Positions 1-9,692 are shown, numbered from the stretch's first letter. The stretch: 64,000 bases of DNA from Mesorhizobium sp. (GCA_004017535.1 SAJS01000003.1:248001-312000); one strand, 5' to 3'. Program-made: numbers and translations. Notes: generated by a model not told the origin, from the letters alone.

Positions 1-139
1 GAACGGCAAGGCCGGGCGCCAGCCGCTCCTTAACCAGCGCGATGTTGCCGTCCAGCCGGTCGCGGTCGAGCACCAGGCAGGGCCGGAAGATCTCGGCTGC
101 CTTCAACGCCTCGGACAGGGCAGCGAAATAGGCGCTCAT
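1..139 (-). CDS. PLP-dependent D-threonine aldolase-like enzyme (N-terminal fragment)
   Basis: An ATG at 139 opens a minus-strand frame that leaves the window after 46 codons. The visible start (MSAYFAALSEALKA, then PCLVLDRDRLDGNI) resembles the N-terminus of fold-type III PLP enzymes of the DSD1/D-threonine aldolase group, in which the LVxDxxxLxxNI stretch enters the alanine-racemase-type barrel. The PLP lysine would lie outside the window. The ATG shares one base with the stop of the upstream oxidase gene (TGATG), so the two are probably translated together. Family assignment rests on a short stretch and is tentative. Confidence 0.55.
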   Translation of the reverse strand, partial: MSAYFAALSEALKAAEIFRPCLVLDRDRLDGNIALVKERLAPGLAV

Positions 140-1416
140 CATTCGATGCCGAAAAGGCCGGCCATATAGGGCGACACGAAACGGTTTTCGGGATCGATGT
201 CGCGGCGCACGGCAAGCGCGTCGTTCCAGCGCGGATAGAGTTTCTTGAAGTCCGCCGCCTTCAGGCTGTGCATCTTGCCCCAATGCGGCCTGCCGCCATA
301 TTTGCGGAAGATGGGCTCGGCGCAACGCATGAAGGGCAGCGGGTCGTTGGCCGCGTCGTGGTGGATGGCTATCGAGCAGGTCAGCCTTTTGTGGAAGGGC
401 GAAAGCCAGAATTCGTCCGGCGTCACCGAACGCACCTCCATCGGGAAATAGACTTCCGGAAAGTGCTTCTCCGTCAGCGCGATGATCTCGGCCAACGCCT
501 TGGGGCCTTCCTCGAACGGCAGGTGGTATTCCATCTCGTTGAATTTGGTTCGACGGTCGCTGACATAGACGTTGAGCCAGTCCTGCACATAATCCTCGGA
601 GGGCACCTTCTTCACCGCGCCCTTGATCAGCGCGCGGCGCAGCGATGGCAGCCGGCGCAGCACGGTGCGCAGCTTGCGCAATGTCGCCAGGCCCCCCTCG
701 TCGTCCTCGGTCGGCCGCTGCGTCGGCTGGGCATCGCTCAGGTCGCTGGCAATGAACTGCGCATAGCCGGAAAACGGGATGTAGTAGAATTCGGCCGAAC
801 GATGCGCGGCCATCATCTTTTCGAAATCGCGCAGCATGTCGCCAATCGGCAGCACCCATTTGCGGCGTCGCAGGCGGTAGGCCGCGATATTGTTCATCAT
901 CACTTCGGTCAGGATGCCGAAGGCGCCAAGCGCGACGCCGGTGGCGTGGATCATGTCTCGGTCGTCGGCCCGGCTGTATTCGCGCAGCTTGCCCCGCCCA
1001 TCGACGAGCTGCACCGCCTCGAGCTGCGTGTGATAGGCGCCGAGCGTCGGGCCGGAGCCATGCGTTGCCGTGCCCAGCGCGCCGCCGATCGCCTGCTTGT
1101 CGATGTCGCCCATGTTGGGCAGGCCCTGGCCGATGCCTTGCAGGATGTGCATCAGGGCGCCGAGCCGCGTGCCCGCCCCCACCCGCGCCCTGTGGGCCGC
1201 CGGTTCGTGCGAGACCAGCCCTTCGATCTTCTCAAGCGAGACGATGGTGCCGTCGGATTGCACCAGCGGCGTGAACGAGTGGCCGGCGCCGGCGACGCGC
1301 AGCGGGCCCGGCGCCGAGCGCACCAGCTCGGCCAGCTCGCCGGCGTCGGCCGGCGTCGCGACCATTTTCGGGGAAGCCGTGACGAAACCAGACCAGTTGC
1401 TCCAGGCGTTTGCCAT
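139..1416 (-). CDS. FAD-linked sugar-1,4-lactone oxidase (ALO/gulonolactone oxidase family)
   Basis: A 425-residue protein of the vanillyl-alcohol-oxidase fold. The N-terminal FAD domain shows VAGAGHSFTPL near residues 41-51, where the histidine is the usual covalent flavin attachment site in this family, and GGALGTATHGSG near residue 108. The C-terminal ALO domain ends with a HWGKMHSL motif. Family members oxidise aldono-1,4-lactones with oxygen, but the substrate here is unknown. The start at 1416 (MANAWSNW) is chosen over an upstream ATG because it follows GGGGAGG and because the longer N-terminus is unrelated to the FAD domain. It is the middle gene of a minus-strand run between the MFS gene and the PLP enzyme fragment. 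Confidence 0.85.
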   Translation of the reverse strand: MANAWSNWSGFVTASPKMVATPADAGELAELVRSAPGPLRVAGAGHSFTPLVQSDGTIVSLEKIEGLVSHEPAAHRARVGAGTRLGALMHILQGIGQGLPNMGDIDKQAIGGALGTATHGSGPTLGAYHTQLEAVQLVDGRGKLREYSRADDRDMIHATGVALGAFGILTEVMMNNIAAYRLRRRKWVLPIGDMLRDFEKMMAAHRSAEFYYIPFSGYAQFIASDLSDAQPTQRPTEDDEGGLATLRKLRTVLRRLPSLRRALIKGAVKKVPSEDYVQDWLNVYVSDRRTKFNEMEYHLPFEEGPKALAEIIALTEKHFPEVYFPMEVRSVTPDEFWLSPFHKRLTCSIAIHHDAANDPLPFMRCAEPIFRKYGGRPHWGKMHSLKAADFKKLYPRWNDALAVRRDIDPENRFVSPYMAGLFGIE

Positions 1417-1429
1417 TGACCCTCCCCGT

Positions 1430-2614
1430 TCAGGCCCGACCGTGCCGCCGGGCGACCAGCACAAAGACGCCGAGCAAAAGCACGCTGGCCAAAGCAGTCG
1501 CGGCGGCGAATTCGGGCACCGGGCGGAAATTGCCGGCATCAATCAAAAGCGAGGCGGCGATCGGGCCGATGGCGAGACCGAAGAGCTGCGCGGCCGGAAC
1601 CAGAAGCACTGCCGTTCGCGTCTCGTCGGCGGTGATTGCCATGCGTATCTGATAGGGCACGATGAAGAGCAGGATGAAGCCCATCACCAGCGCAACCGCC
1701 CAGAAGACCGAAAGACTCGGGCCGGACGCAAGCAGGACAGAGCTGATCGCCGCGACGATCCCGATGATCGTGATGGCAAAACGGTAATCGATGCGCGCCT
1801 CGAAGACCGTCGCGGTCATGGCGCCGATCACCTGCGCGGCGAGGCTTGCCGACACCATCAGGCCGACGGTGCGGCCGTCGATGCCGAACTCAGCGCCGAT
1901 GGGCTCCAGAAACGCCCAGACGGCGCCGAAGAACATGAAATAGCAGAAGATCGAGAGCAGCGCGGTGATCGCCGGCACTGTCGCCACATTGGCGAACTGC
2001 TCTTCCTTGGGCAGATCGGCATAATCGTCCGGCACGATCCAGGCGACGACCAGCGACAGGAGGCAGACGATGCCGAGCGCGATGAAGCCGCCGGCCGAGC
2101 CGGCGGCGGGCACGGCATAGAGCGCCAGGATCAGCGCCAGCGCGCATTGCGCCAAGGTCTGCAGCGTGACGAAGTAGCCGCCGATGCGCTCGGCCCGGCG
2201 CGAGCGCGCGATCAATTCGGTGGCGACGGCGACCAGCCCGCCCTCCGCGAGGCCAGCCAGTATGCGCGCGCCGATCAGCCCATTGTGGCTGCCGGCATAA
2301 GCGGTCCAGAAATTGGCGAGCGCGAGCAGAGCGAGCAGCGCCGCGCTCTTCCAGCGCATGTTCCTGGCTGGCAGCAGGATCGCCACGATCGCCGACCCGA
2401 TGCCGATCGCGATCATCTCGGCGGTGGCGACCAGCGCCAATTCGTCGCCGGTGACATGGCCTTCGGTATAGAGCGCGCCGAGCAGCACCGGCTGCAGGCC
2501 AAGGATGAGCAGGCCGACCGAGCCGATCCACAGCGCCGAGGCAAGCTGCGATCCCGTCAGATTGCCGACAAGCCAATCGCCCTCTTCCGCTTGCGCGGCT
2601 TGCGATGCAGTCAC
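1430..2614 (-). CDS. MFS transporter
   Basis: A 394-residue protein with about twelve hydrophobic segments and the cytoplasmic-loop spacing of a major facilitator. Substrate cannot be read from the sequence. A GTG at 2614 is preferred as start because it follows AAGGGAGG by about seven bases; the upstream ATG at 2641 lacks a clear ribosome site. It ends 13 bases before the lactone oxidase and probably heads the operon. The divergent TetR gene and the palindrome between them suggest that substrate-induced derepression controls transport and oxidation together. Confidence 0.85.
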   Translation of the reverse strand: MTASQAAQAEEGDWLVGNLTGSQLASALWIGSVGLLILGLQPVLLGALYTEGHVTGDELALVATAEMIAIGIGSAIVAILLPARNMRWKSAALLALLALANFWTAYAGSHNGLIGARILAGLAEGGLVAVATELIARSRRAERIGGYFVTLQTLAQCALALILALYAVPAAGSAGGFIALGIVCLLSLVVAWIVPDDYADLPKEEQFANVATVPAITALLSIFCYFMFFGAVWAFLEPIGAEFGIDGRTVGLMVSASLAAQVIGAMTATVFEARIDYRFAITIIGIVAAISSVLLASGPSLSVFWAVALVMGFILLFIVPYQIRMAITADETRTAVLLVPAAQLFGLAIGPIAASLLIDAGNFRPVPEFAAATALASVLLLGVFVLVARRHGRA

Positions 2615-2645
2615 GAGATGCCTCCCTTGCAGCCCGGCCAAAAAA

Positions 2646-2660
2646 CTGACAAGTTGTCAG
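2646..2660. promoter_or_regulatory. Candidate TetR operator (perfect palindrome)
   Basis: CTGACAA-G-TTGTCAG is a perfect 7-1-7 inverted repeat in the gap between the divergent MFS and TetR genes. A second, looser inverted repeat (GAAAC...GTTTC, 2669-2692) and another TTGTCA half-site near 2693 lie beside it. The position fits an operator for the adjacent TetR protein acting on both directions; binding is inferred. Confidence 0.6.
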
Positions 2661-2735
2661 CATTTAATGAAACTGATACTTGATCATGTTTCTTGTCAAC
2701 CGCGAATTCGCACTTTTCCGGGAAAGATGCGGGCC

Positions 2736-3362
2736 ATGACGGATGCAAAGCGAACGGCGACGGAACCCAGGCGCAGGCCGAAGCAGGAGCGCAGCCGCGA
2801 GCGCATCGACGCGATCCTCGCCACGACCATGCGGCTGATCGGCGAAAAGGGCATCGACGCGGTGACGATGAAGGAGGTCGGCGCGCTGGCCGGCGGGCCG
2901 ATCGCGACCGTCTACCATTATTTTCCGTCGAAGTCGGCAATCCTGGCGATGCTCTACGAACGGTTTGCCGAGGAAAGCCGGGCGCGCTTCGGCGCGATCA
3001 TCGCCGGGATAAACGGGTTGAGCGACGTAACGGCGGCGGCCGATCGGATGCTCGACGACTATTATGCCCGTGTCGCGGCGGACACGGCGATCCAGGACCT
3101 GCAGAACGCCATCCAGGCCGACAAGGCGCTGCAGCACCTGGACATCGTGGAGACCAGGCACCAGGCAACAATGTTCTGCGACCACATCGGGCCGATGCTG
3201 CAAGCGGAGCAGCGCGAGGCATTCGGGCGGGTCGTGTTCCTGATCTTCCAGCTTGCCGGCGGCGTCGTGCGGCTGGCGCTGACGCAGGACGAGGCAGAGG
3301 GACGGAGAACGATCGAGGACTACCGCTCGATCATCCACACGCAGTTGCGGCTGTTTTTGTAG
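2736..3362 (+). CDS. TetR/AcrR family transcriptional regulator
   Basis: A 208-residue repressor-type protein. The N-terminal HTH is clear: an RSRERIDAILATTMRLIGEKG helix pair region is followed by the recognition helix VYHYFPSKSAIL near residues 60-71. The C-terminal ligand domain is all-helical and unassigned. ATG 2727 is an alternative start; 2736 has the better-spaced GGAAAG. It is transcribed divergently from the MFS/lactone oxidase cluster across a palindromic spacer, which makes that cluster its likely target. Confidence 0.88.
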   Translation: MTDAKRTATEPRRRPKQERSRERIDAILATTMRLIGEKGIDAVTMKEVGALAGGPIATVYHYFPSKSAILAMLYERFAEESRARFGAIIAGINGLSDVTAAADRMLDDYYARVAADTAIQDLQNAIQADKALQHLDIVETRHQATMFCDHIGPMLQAEQREAFGRVVFLIFQLAGGVVRLALTQDEAEGRRTIEDYRSIIHTQLRLFL

Positions 3363-3377
3363 AGGCCCGCCGCCTAG

Positions 3378-4229
3378 CTAGACGTGTTGACGGATCAGCC
3401 CTTCAAAGCCGTCGGCAAGATTGGCGTTGCCGGCGGCGAGGAAGGCGGACAGGTTGCGGACGCGGCCGGGCGTCTTGTTGGCGTCAAGCAGAACGGCCTT
3501 GCCTTCATGCATGACGAAATCGAATTTGCCATAGTCGAAGCCGAGATCGCGCCGTAGCGCGCGAAGCTCATCGGGAACCGGAACCGGCTCCCGTCGGATC
3601 GTATCCTCGCCTTTGACCAGGTTCTGCGGCGAGACATGCCGGGTACAACGCTCGCGTTCTCCGCAAAACAGCCAGAAGCGGGCGCCAAAGCCGTCAGGCT
3701 CGGGCTCGGGAACAAACTTTTCCACCACAAGATCCTTGCGATCGAACACCGCCGGGGGAACATCCGCAAGCGAGTTGTGGATGCGGTAGCGATCGAGCAG
3801 CCTGGCATCGGGAAATGGCTCCGGCCTGCCGGCGCGCCGCGATCGCCGATTGAGCGTCTGCTCCCGCGTTCCCAGATTGTTGAGGCTGCTCTTGACGATG
3901 ACTGGGCCTCGCCAGCCGTGATCCTTGTCGATCACCGCGCCGCTGACGCGACGCTTCGAGATATCGGCCGCGCCGATGTTGAGGCAGAAGGGATAAGCGC
4001 GCGCGTATTCGACATATTCAGGTGGCGTCACGGTCGCGTCGACATGCAGTATCGCGATATCCGCCTCCGGCCTGGCCGAAGTGCCCGCAACAATGCGCAC
4101 GGAATGTCCACGGCGTTTCAACTCCTCCAGGAGATCGAAGAGCATGTAGGGGCTGTCGCGACGCAGCAACGGCCCGCGACGGCGTTCAAACGCATCAAAC
4201 TCATGCGTGATAACCGCAATACGTGCCAT
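3378..4229 (-). CDS. ATP-grasp-like protein of unknown substrate
   Basis: A 283-residue protein starting MARIAVITHEFD, preceded by GGGGAGGGCGG. The order of parts fits ATP-grasp ligases: an N-terminal Rossmann-like region, a central GPVIVKSSLNN lysine segment near residue 108, an acidic VVEKFVPEPEP strand near 168, and a terminal metal-site-like FDFVMHEGKAVLLDANKTPG near residue 240, where D and N sit at the expected Mg-ATP positions. No domain reveals the amine or acid substrate. It stands alone, convergent with the TetR gene, with no partner enzyme beside it. Confidence 0.6.
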   Translation of the reverse strand: MARIAVITHEFDAFERRRGPLLRRDSPYMLFDLLEELKRRGHSVRIVAGTSARPEADIAILHVDATVTPPEYVEYARAYPFCLNIGAADISKRRVSGAVIDKDHGWRGPVIVKSSLNNLGTREQTLNRRSRRAGRPEPFPDARLLDRYRIHNSLADVPPAVFDRKDLVVEKFVPEPEPDGFGARFWLFCGERERCTRHVSPQNLVKGEDTIRREPVPVPDELRALRRDLGFDYGKFDFVMHEGKAVLLDANKTPGRVRNLSAFLAAGNANLADGFEGLIRQHV

Positions 4230-4305
4230 CCGCCCTCCCCGGCTTGGTTTCTTAATCGTCCTCGATTATGCGTTCTAACACAGTGTCGTACGGGCAGGTT
4301 TGTGG

Positions 4306-5106
4306 ATGACAGAGCATTGGAATGCAATTCGCAGGCATTGGCAGTTGCTCGGGTCGCCGCTCAGGCCGCCGCCGGAAGTCGTCGAGGCCTATAACCGCGA
4401 ACTCGACCTCGCTCGATCGCAGGTGGTGATGTTCGGCGTGACGCCGGAACTCGCCGGGCTTGGCGCCAGGATGACGGCGGTCGACGAGTCGGCCGACATG
4501 ATTGCCGGCATCTGGCCGGGCGATACCGAAAGCCGCAAGGCGGTGCGCGGCGACTGGTTCGATCTGCCGTTCGACGAGGCAAGCGTCGAGGCCCTGATTG
4601 GCGACGGATGCCTGTCGGTCATCGGCGCCGCCGACCTCAGGCGCAGACTGTTCGCCTCGATCGCGCGTGCGCTGAGCGCAGACGGGCGCGCCGGCATTAG
4701 GCTGTACGCCTCCCCCGAGACACGCGACGATCCGCGGGATGTCCGCACCCTGGCGCTGGCCGGCGGCGTCTCGACCTTCCACGAGCTCAAATGGCGCGTG
4801 GCCATGACCGCCATCGCCGGCGCGCCGGACTACGTCATACCGGTGACGGGAATTCTCGAGCAATTCGAAGCGATGTTTCCCGACCGCGACGAACTTTCGA
4901 CATGCACGGGGTGGGAGTTGCCGGTCATCGGAACCATCGACGTCTACCGGAACTCGTCCGTCATCTACAATTTTGCGCCGGTAAGCGCGCTTGTCGAGGA
5001 AGCCAAGGTATTTTTCGACGACGTCGACGTTGCCTCGACCGGCACATACGGTCTCGCCGAACGCTGCCCGCTGCTGGTGCTGCGAGCGCCGAAGCGCCGG
5101 GACTGA
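4306..5106 (+). CDS. Class I SAM-dependent methyltransferase-like protein
   Basis: A 266-residue protein. VVMFGVTPEL near residues 39-48 occupies the place of the SAM-binding motif I, with TAVDESADMI as the following acidic strand and GDWFDLPFDEASVEALIGDG as the motif II/post-II region. The glycine loop is unusual (FGVTPEL), so the cofactor site may be altered. ATG 4306 is the start, after GGGCAGG. It runs towards groES and ends 98 bases before the groES promoter; no operon partner is visible. Confidence 0.6.
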   Translation: MTEHWNAIRRHWQLLGSPLRPPPEVVEAYNRELDLARSQVVMFGVTPELAGLGARMTAVDESADMIAGIWPGDTESRKAVRGDWFDLPFDEASVEALIGDGCLSVIGAADLRRRLFASIARALSADGRAGIRLYASPETRDDPRDVRTLALAGGVSTFHELKWRVAMTAIAGAPDYVIPVTGILEQFEAMFPDRDELSTCTGWELPVIGTIDVYRNSSVIYNFAPVSALVEEAKVFFDDVDVASTGTYGLAERCPLLVLRAPKRRD

Positions 5107-5204
5107 CGGGGGGATTGCTCGTCGGTGTGCCGCGACAGCAGGCGCTTTTCTTGGTGACGTTTCGCCTGAGAAAAATTTCGCGCCGCTTGCCCATTGCGCG
5201 CGCC

Positions 5205-5232
5205 TTGACTCTGGCAAGGCGCCGGCCTATCT
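5205..5232 (+). promoter_or_regulatory. groESL promoter
   Basis: TTGACT (5205-5210) and CTATCT (5227-5232) are separated by 16 bases, directly before the CIRCE element. The flanking CCTTGACT and CCTATCT also fit alphaproteobacterial heat-shock sigma-32 promoters, so both housekeeping and RpoH polymerase could use it; the choice between them is inference. Confidence 0.7.
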
Positions 5233-5242
5233 CAGCGCCACG

Positions 5243-5269
5243 TTAGCACTCGCCTTTGGTGAGTGCTAA
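5243..5269 (+). promoter_or_regulatory. CIRCE operator (HrcA binding site)
   Basis: TTAGCACTC, nine bases, GAGTGCTAA is an exact match to the CIRCE consensus. It lies just downstream of the groESL -10 hexamer and 66 bases before the groES start. CIRCE is the known operator of the heat-shock repressor HrcA. Confidence 0.97.
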
Positions 5270-5334
5270 CTCATATCCGGCGGCCTCGCCGGATGGAGGA
5301 ACAGTTCTCACCGTTCTCACTCGAGGAAGACAAC

Positions 5335-5631
5335 ATGGCAAAGTCCAAGTTCCGCCCGCTTCATGACCGCGTGGTCGTTCGCCGGGTCGAATCCGAATCC
5401 AAGACCGCCGGCGGGATCATCATCCCGGACACGGCTAAGGAGAAGCCGCAGGAAGGCGAGATCATCGCCGTCGGCTCCGGCGCTCGCGACGAAAACGGCA
5501 AGCTGGTGCCCTTGGACGTCAAGGCCGGCGACCGCATCCTGTTCGGCAAGTGGTCGGGCACTGAAGTCAAGCTCAACGGCGAAGACCTTCTGATCATGAA
5601 GGAATCCGACATCATGGGCATCATCGGCTGA
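5335..5631 (+). CDS. groES: Co-chaperonin GroES
   Basis: A 98-residue protein with the full Cpn10 pattern: [11 protein letters not shown] at the N-terminus, the mobile loop [14 protein letters not shown] near residues 17-30, and the terminal [13 protein letters not shown]. It forms the heptameric lid of the GroEL folding chamber. The start MAKSKFRP follows GAGGAAGACAAC; an in-frame upstream ATG at 5263 overlaps CIRCE and is not credible. It is the first gene of the groESL operon under CIRCE control. Confidence 0.98.
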   Translation: MAKSKFRPLHDRVVVRRVESESKTAGGIIIPDTAKEKPQEGEIIAVGSGARDENGKLVPLDVKAGDRILFGKWSGTEVKLNGEDLLIMKESDIMGIIG

Positions 5632-5654
5632 ATTTCGGCCTCTCCATCAACTGA

Positions 5655-7346
<1,692 letters not shown>

Positions 7347-7380
7347 GAAGTCCATAAAGCACGCCTATCAACTGACATTG

Positions 7381-7404
7381 CTCAAGCCCGCAAGCGGGCT
7401 TGAG
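7381..7404 (+). terminator. Hairpin after groEL
   Basis: CTCAAGCCCGC and GCGGGCTTGAG form a perfect 11-bp stem. No T-run follows; instead a copy of the groEL 3' end comes next. It may be a processing or attenuation hairpin and not a full terminator. Confidence 0.6.
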
Positions 7405-7405
7405 T

Positions 7406-7423
7406 GGCGGCATGGACTTCTAA
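7406..7423 (+). repeat. Direct duplicate of the groEL 3' end
   Basis: The 18 bases GGCGGCATGGACTTCTAA at 7329-7346 (codons for the final GGMDF and stop) recur exactly at 7406-7423, between the hairpin and the terminator. It is not in a frame with an upstream start and is likely a remnant of a tail rearrangement. Confidence 0.85.
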
Positions 7424-7446
7424 TCCAGCCAAACAAGCTGATACGG

Positions 7447-7475
7447 AAAGGGCGTCGAGAGGCGCCCTTTTTGTT
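7447..7475 (+). terminator. Rho-independent terminator of groESL
   Basis: AAAGGGCGTC and GGCGCCCTTT pair over ten positions (one G-T) around a GAGA tetraloop and are followed by TTTTGTTT. This is the strongest terminator after groEL. Confidence 0.9.
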
Positions 7476-7600
7476 TGCGAAGGATTGCGAAGGAAACGAT
7501 GGTCTCCCGCCAGAGGCCGCGCAGGCGGAAATAGGTTAGTTCCTCAACACAGAAGTTTTGACCGATGGTTAGTGTGCGTTGCAGGTCCCCTGCCTTGGTG

Positions 7601-7810
7601 ATTGGCCGAGACGCCTATCGCGGTCGTCATCCACGGGCGGAGCAAGGAGCGAAGCGACGCGCGCAGACCCGAGGATCCATGCCGTAACTTGGAAGACGCC
7701 GCGGCGGTCCAGAAATTCTGCACCGTTGCACACTTTGGTCCAGGTAACGGAATGGCTTCCAGGGTTTGCGCGCGTCGCTTCGCTCCTTGCTCCGCCCTGG
7801 AAATCACTAC
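7601..7810. repeat. Palindromic repeat family A, copy 1 (fills the groEL-LysE gap)
   Basis: Two 36-base arms (7635-7670 and 7762-7797) are inverted copies with one mismatch; the core is GGCGGAGCAAGGAGCGAAGC. They flank about 90 bases. Other copies lie at 19389-19570, 27059-27216 and, as a single arm, 58172-58250. The first 70 bases match the single-arm copy closely. No gene is seen in the 7476-7906 gap apart from this element. Confidence 0.85.
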
Positions 7811-7906
7811 CGTCGGCGACCCGCTTCGGCCTGGCGGCTCGGCGTTCGGACCGGTGACCGGCTCCGGAAGCGACGATGCTTCCGAAACCGGCAACGGTTC
7901 AGAGAG

Positions 7907-8518
7907 CTAGCGATCCGCCACGGCCAGTTTCGCGCCGAGCATGACGAAAGCGCCGGCGAAGGTCCTGCGCATCCAGGTCAACACCTTCGGCCGCGACACC
8001 ATGTGGCTGCGCACCGAGGCCGCGAAGACGCCATAGACGGCGAAGACGACGAAGGTCATCAGCATAAAGACGCCGGAGAGTTCCAGCATCCTGGGCAGCG
8101 CATGCGGCTCGGTGGTGCTGACGAATTGCGGCAGGAAGGCGAAGAAGAAGATCGACAGTTTCGGGTTCAGCACGTTGACCAGGATGCCAGTGGTAATCGT
8201 CCTGGCGGTCGAGCGCGGCGCGGCGTCCTCCTCGATGCTGAGGCCGCCTTTTTCCTTCAACGTGTTCCAGGCCATGTAGAGCAGGTAGGCGACGCCGAGA
8301 TATTTCAGCGTCTCGAAGGCGACGGCGCTGGTGTGCAGCACAGCGGCGAGGCCAGTGATGGCGGCCGCCATATGCGGGATGATGCCCAGCGTGCAGGCGA
8401 ATGCGGCGACGACCGAGGCACGCGCGCCGCGCGAGAGGCCGGCGCTCAGCGTGTAGAGGACGCCGGTGCCGGGCGAGGCCACGATGATCAGCGACGTCAA
8501 CAGGAATTCGATGCTCAT
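7907..8518 (-). CDS. LysE family exporter
   Basis: A 203-residue membrane protein with about six hydrophobic segments. The N-terminal LTSLIIVASPGTGVLYTLSA block carries the PGP-like (here PGT) motif of LysE/RhtB amino-acid exporters, followed by LKYLGVAYLLYMAW near residue 64. The family exports amino acids or homoserine lactones; the substrate is not readable. The start at 8518 (MSIEFLLT) is preferred because the upstream extension is coded by repeat B sequence. The repeat separates it from the YkgJ gene. Confidence 0.88.
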   Translation of the reverse strand: MSIEFLLTSLIIVASPGTGVLYTLSAGLSRGARASVVAAFACTLGIIPHMAAAITGLAAVLHTSAVAFETLKYLGVAYLLYMAWNTLKEKGGLSIEEDAAPRSTARTITTGILVNVLNPKLSIFFFAFLPQFVSTTEPHALPRMLELSGVFMLMTFVVFAVYGVFAASVRSHMVSRPKVLTWMRRTFAGAFVMLGAKLAVADR

Positions 8519-8586
8519 GGATTTCTCCGCGGCCCTGCCCCGGGCGGAAGGTACCGGGAGGAGTAGGGTGAGGCAAGCGGGGCGCC

Positions 8587-8746
8587 TTTCCTCGCCCCCA
8601 TGAAATGGGGGAGAGGTGGCTCGGCGAAGCCGAGACGGAGAGTGGGATGGCGTCGCTATTGACAGCAAGGGGGAACCGGCCAGCGTTGCAGCCCCCTCTC
8701 CGGCCGTTACGCGGCCACCTCTTCCCCGCTTGCGGGGGCGAGGAAA
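8587..8746. mobile_element. MITE-like repeat family B, copy 1
   Basis: A 160-bp unit bounded by 13-bp inverted ends (TTTCCTCGCCCCC at 8587 and its complement ending at 8746). Each half has an inner palindrome-like block (GAGAGGTGGC ... GACGGAGAG and its inverse). The layout matches copy 2 at 48505-48670; a single-arm relative lies at 53779-53840. It has no ORF of its own. Its right end touches the stop codon of the YkgJ gene. Confidence 0.75.
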
Positions 8747-9121
8747 CTAGCTCACCGGCAGCCCATGCGCCGCCCTCGCCATCAGGCAGTCGTCGCCGCC
8801 GGGCATGCAGGCGCGGCAGACATCTGGGCGGAGATCATAGATGCCGCAGGCCGTGTGCTTGCCCACCTCTCCGGTGAGCGCAGAGCACCGCGCACTCTCG
8901 CAGCGCATTCCGGACTGGTCGGCGGCAACCAGTTCGGCCGGGATGCGGTCGAGCTGTTCGTCGTCCTCGGTCGAAAAGCGCGGCCAGTCGGCCGAGTAGG
9001 AGCAGCAGGCGCCACAGCTCTGGCAGTCGAACACCGCGGTGCCTTCGCCCGCCGGCCAGCCGGGATCGACCGCTGTGCCGAACGGCAAGGGCAAACGGCT
9101 GTGGGCGGCCTCGTGCGGCAA
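8747..9121 (-). CDS. YkgJ family cysteine-cluster protein
   Basis: A 124-residue protein with the YkgJ zinc/iron-binding pattern: FDCQSCGACCSYS near residues 31-43, a middle RCESARCSAL, and CGIYDLRPDVCRACMPGGDDC near the end. The function of this family is not known. The start is uncertain: TTG at 9121 is the first possibility, but the conserved part begins only near residue 30. It is last in a tight four-gene minus-strand run (spacings -1, 1 and 3 bases), so it is probably co-transcribed with three small unknown genes. Confidence 0.82.
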   Translation of the reverse strand: MPHEAAHSRLPLPFGTAVDPGWPAGEGTAVFDCQSCGACCSYSADWPRFSTEDDEQLDRIPAELVAADQSGMRCESARCSALTGEVGKHTACGIYDLRPDVCRACMPGGDDCLMARAAHGLPVS

Positions 9122-9124
9122 TCT

Positions 9125-9283
9125 CTATTTCTTGCTGGTCTTGCGCGGCGGCTTTTGCGCAGGCTGCTCGAACAGATCGTCCGCAAGCGTTTTGTCGGTT
9201 TTCGGCGTGGCGGCTTGCTTGGCCGGTTTCGCGGCGGCGGCCGGAGCCGGCGGCTGGTTCTTGGGGGCAAACCTGATGGCCAT
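9125..9283 (-). CDS. Small Ala/Lys/Pro-rich protein
   Basis: A 52-residue frame from ATG 9283 to TAG 9125, starting MAIRFAPKNQPPAPAAAAKP and ending in PPRKTSKK. It is basic and low in complexity, with no domain recognised. Support comes from position: it starts one base after the stop of the upstream gene and ends three bases before the next start. Confidence 0.55.
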   Translation of the reverse strand: MAIRFAPKNQPPAPAAAAKPAKQAATPKTDKTLADDLFEQPAQKPPRKTSKK

Positions 9284-9284
9284 T

Positions 9285-9692
9285 TCAGTCCTCGTTGTAA
9301 GTCTGCGATGACGGCGCCCGCGGATTGCGCAGGCGACCGATGAGGGCCGAAACCGCCGTGATGTTCATCTCCTCGGGCGACCAGTTCGCGGCTGCCTCGA
9401 TGTGGTGCGGCGCCAATTCACGATGCGTGCTGCCGCTGTAGGCAGCATCCTGATGCGTCGTCCGCTCGCGGGTCCTGGCATCTTCCCGCACATATTCGAT
9501 CAGATAATTCGGCGCTTCGGCCCGGCCTCGTACGCCGACGCGCACCTGGGCATCGCCATGGGCACGCTTGCAGCGTTCCAGCTTTTCGAGCACGCGCCGG
9601 ACATATTCAACCGGCTTGTCGAGGGTTTCGATCATGTCGGCGATGGTCGCATCGACAGCGATCGGCGTAGGCGGCACGCGCTTGGTGGCCAT
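9285..9692 (-). CDS. Conserved hypothetical protein, helical
   Basis: A 135-residue protein starting MATKRVPPTPIAVD. The N-terminal half is helical with an IADMIETLDKPVEYVRRVLEK segment; a middle strand pair (VRVGVRGRAEAPNYLIEYV) follows, and the C-terminal third is polar. I do not recognise the family. Its ATG overlaps the stop of the preceding gene (ATGA), showing translational coupling. Confidence 0.7.
   Translation of the reverse strand: MATKRVPPTPIAVDATIADMIETLDKPVEYVRRVLEKLERCKRAHGDAQVRVGVRGRAEAPNYLIEYVREDARTRERTTHQDAAYSGSTHRELAPHHIEAAANWSPEEMNITAVSALIGRLRNPRAPSSQTYNED

Noticed and set aside
268-1419. Long plus-strand frames opposite to the lactone oxidase and MFS genes
   Set aside because: Same mirror effect; composition is not protein-like.
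7601-7810. CRISPR array
   Set aside because: Arms are inverted and not evenly spaced direct repeats, and there are no unique spacers or cas genes.
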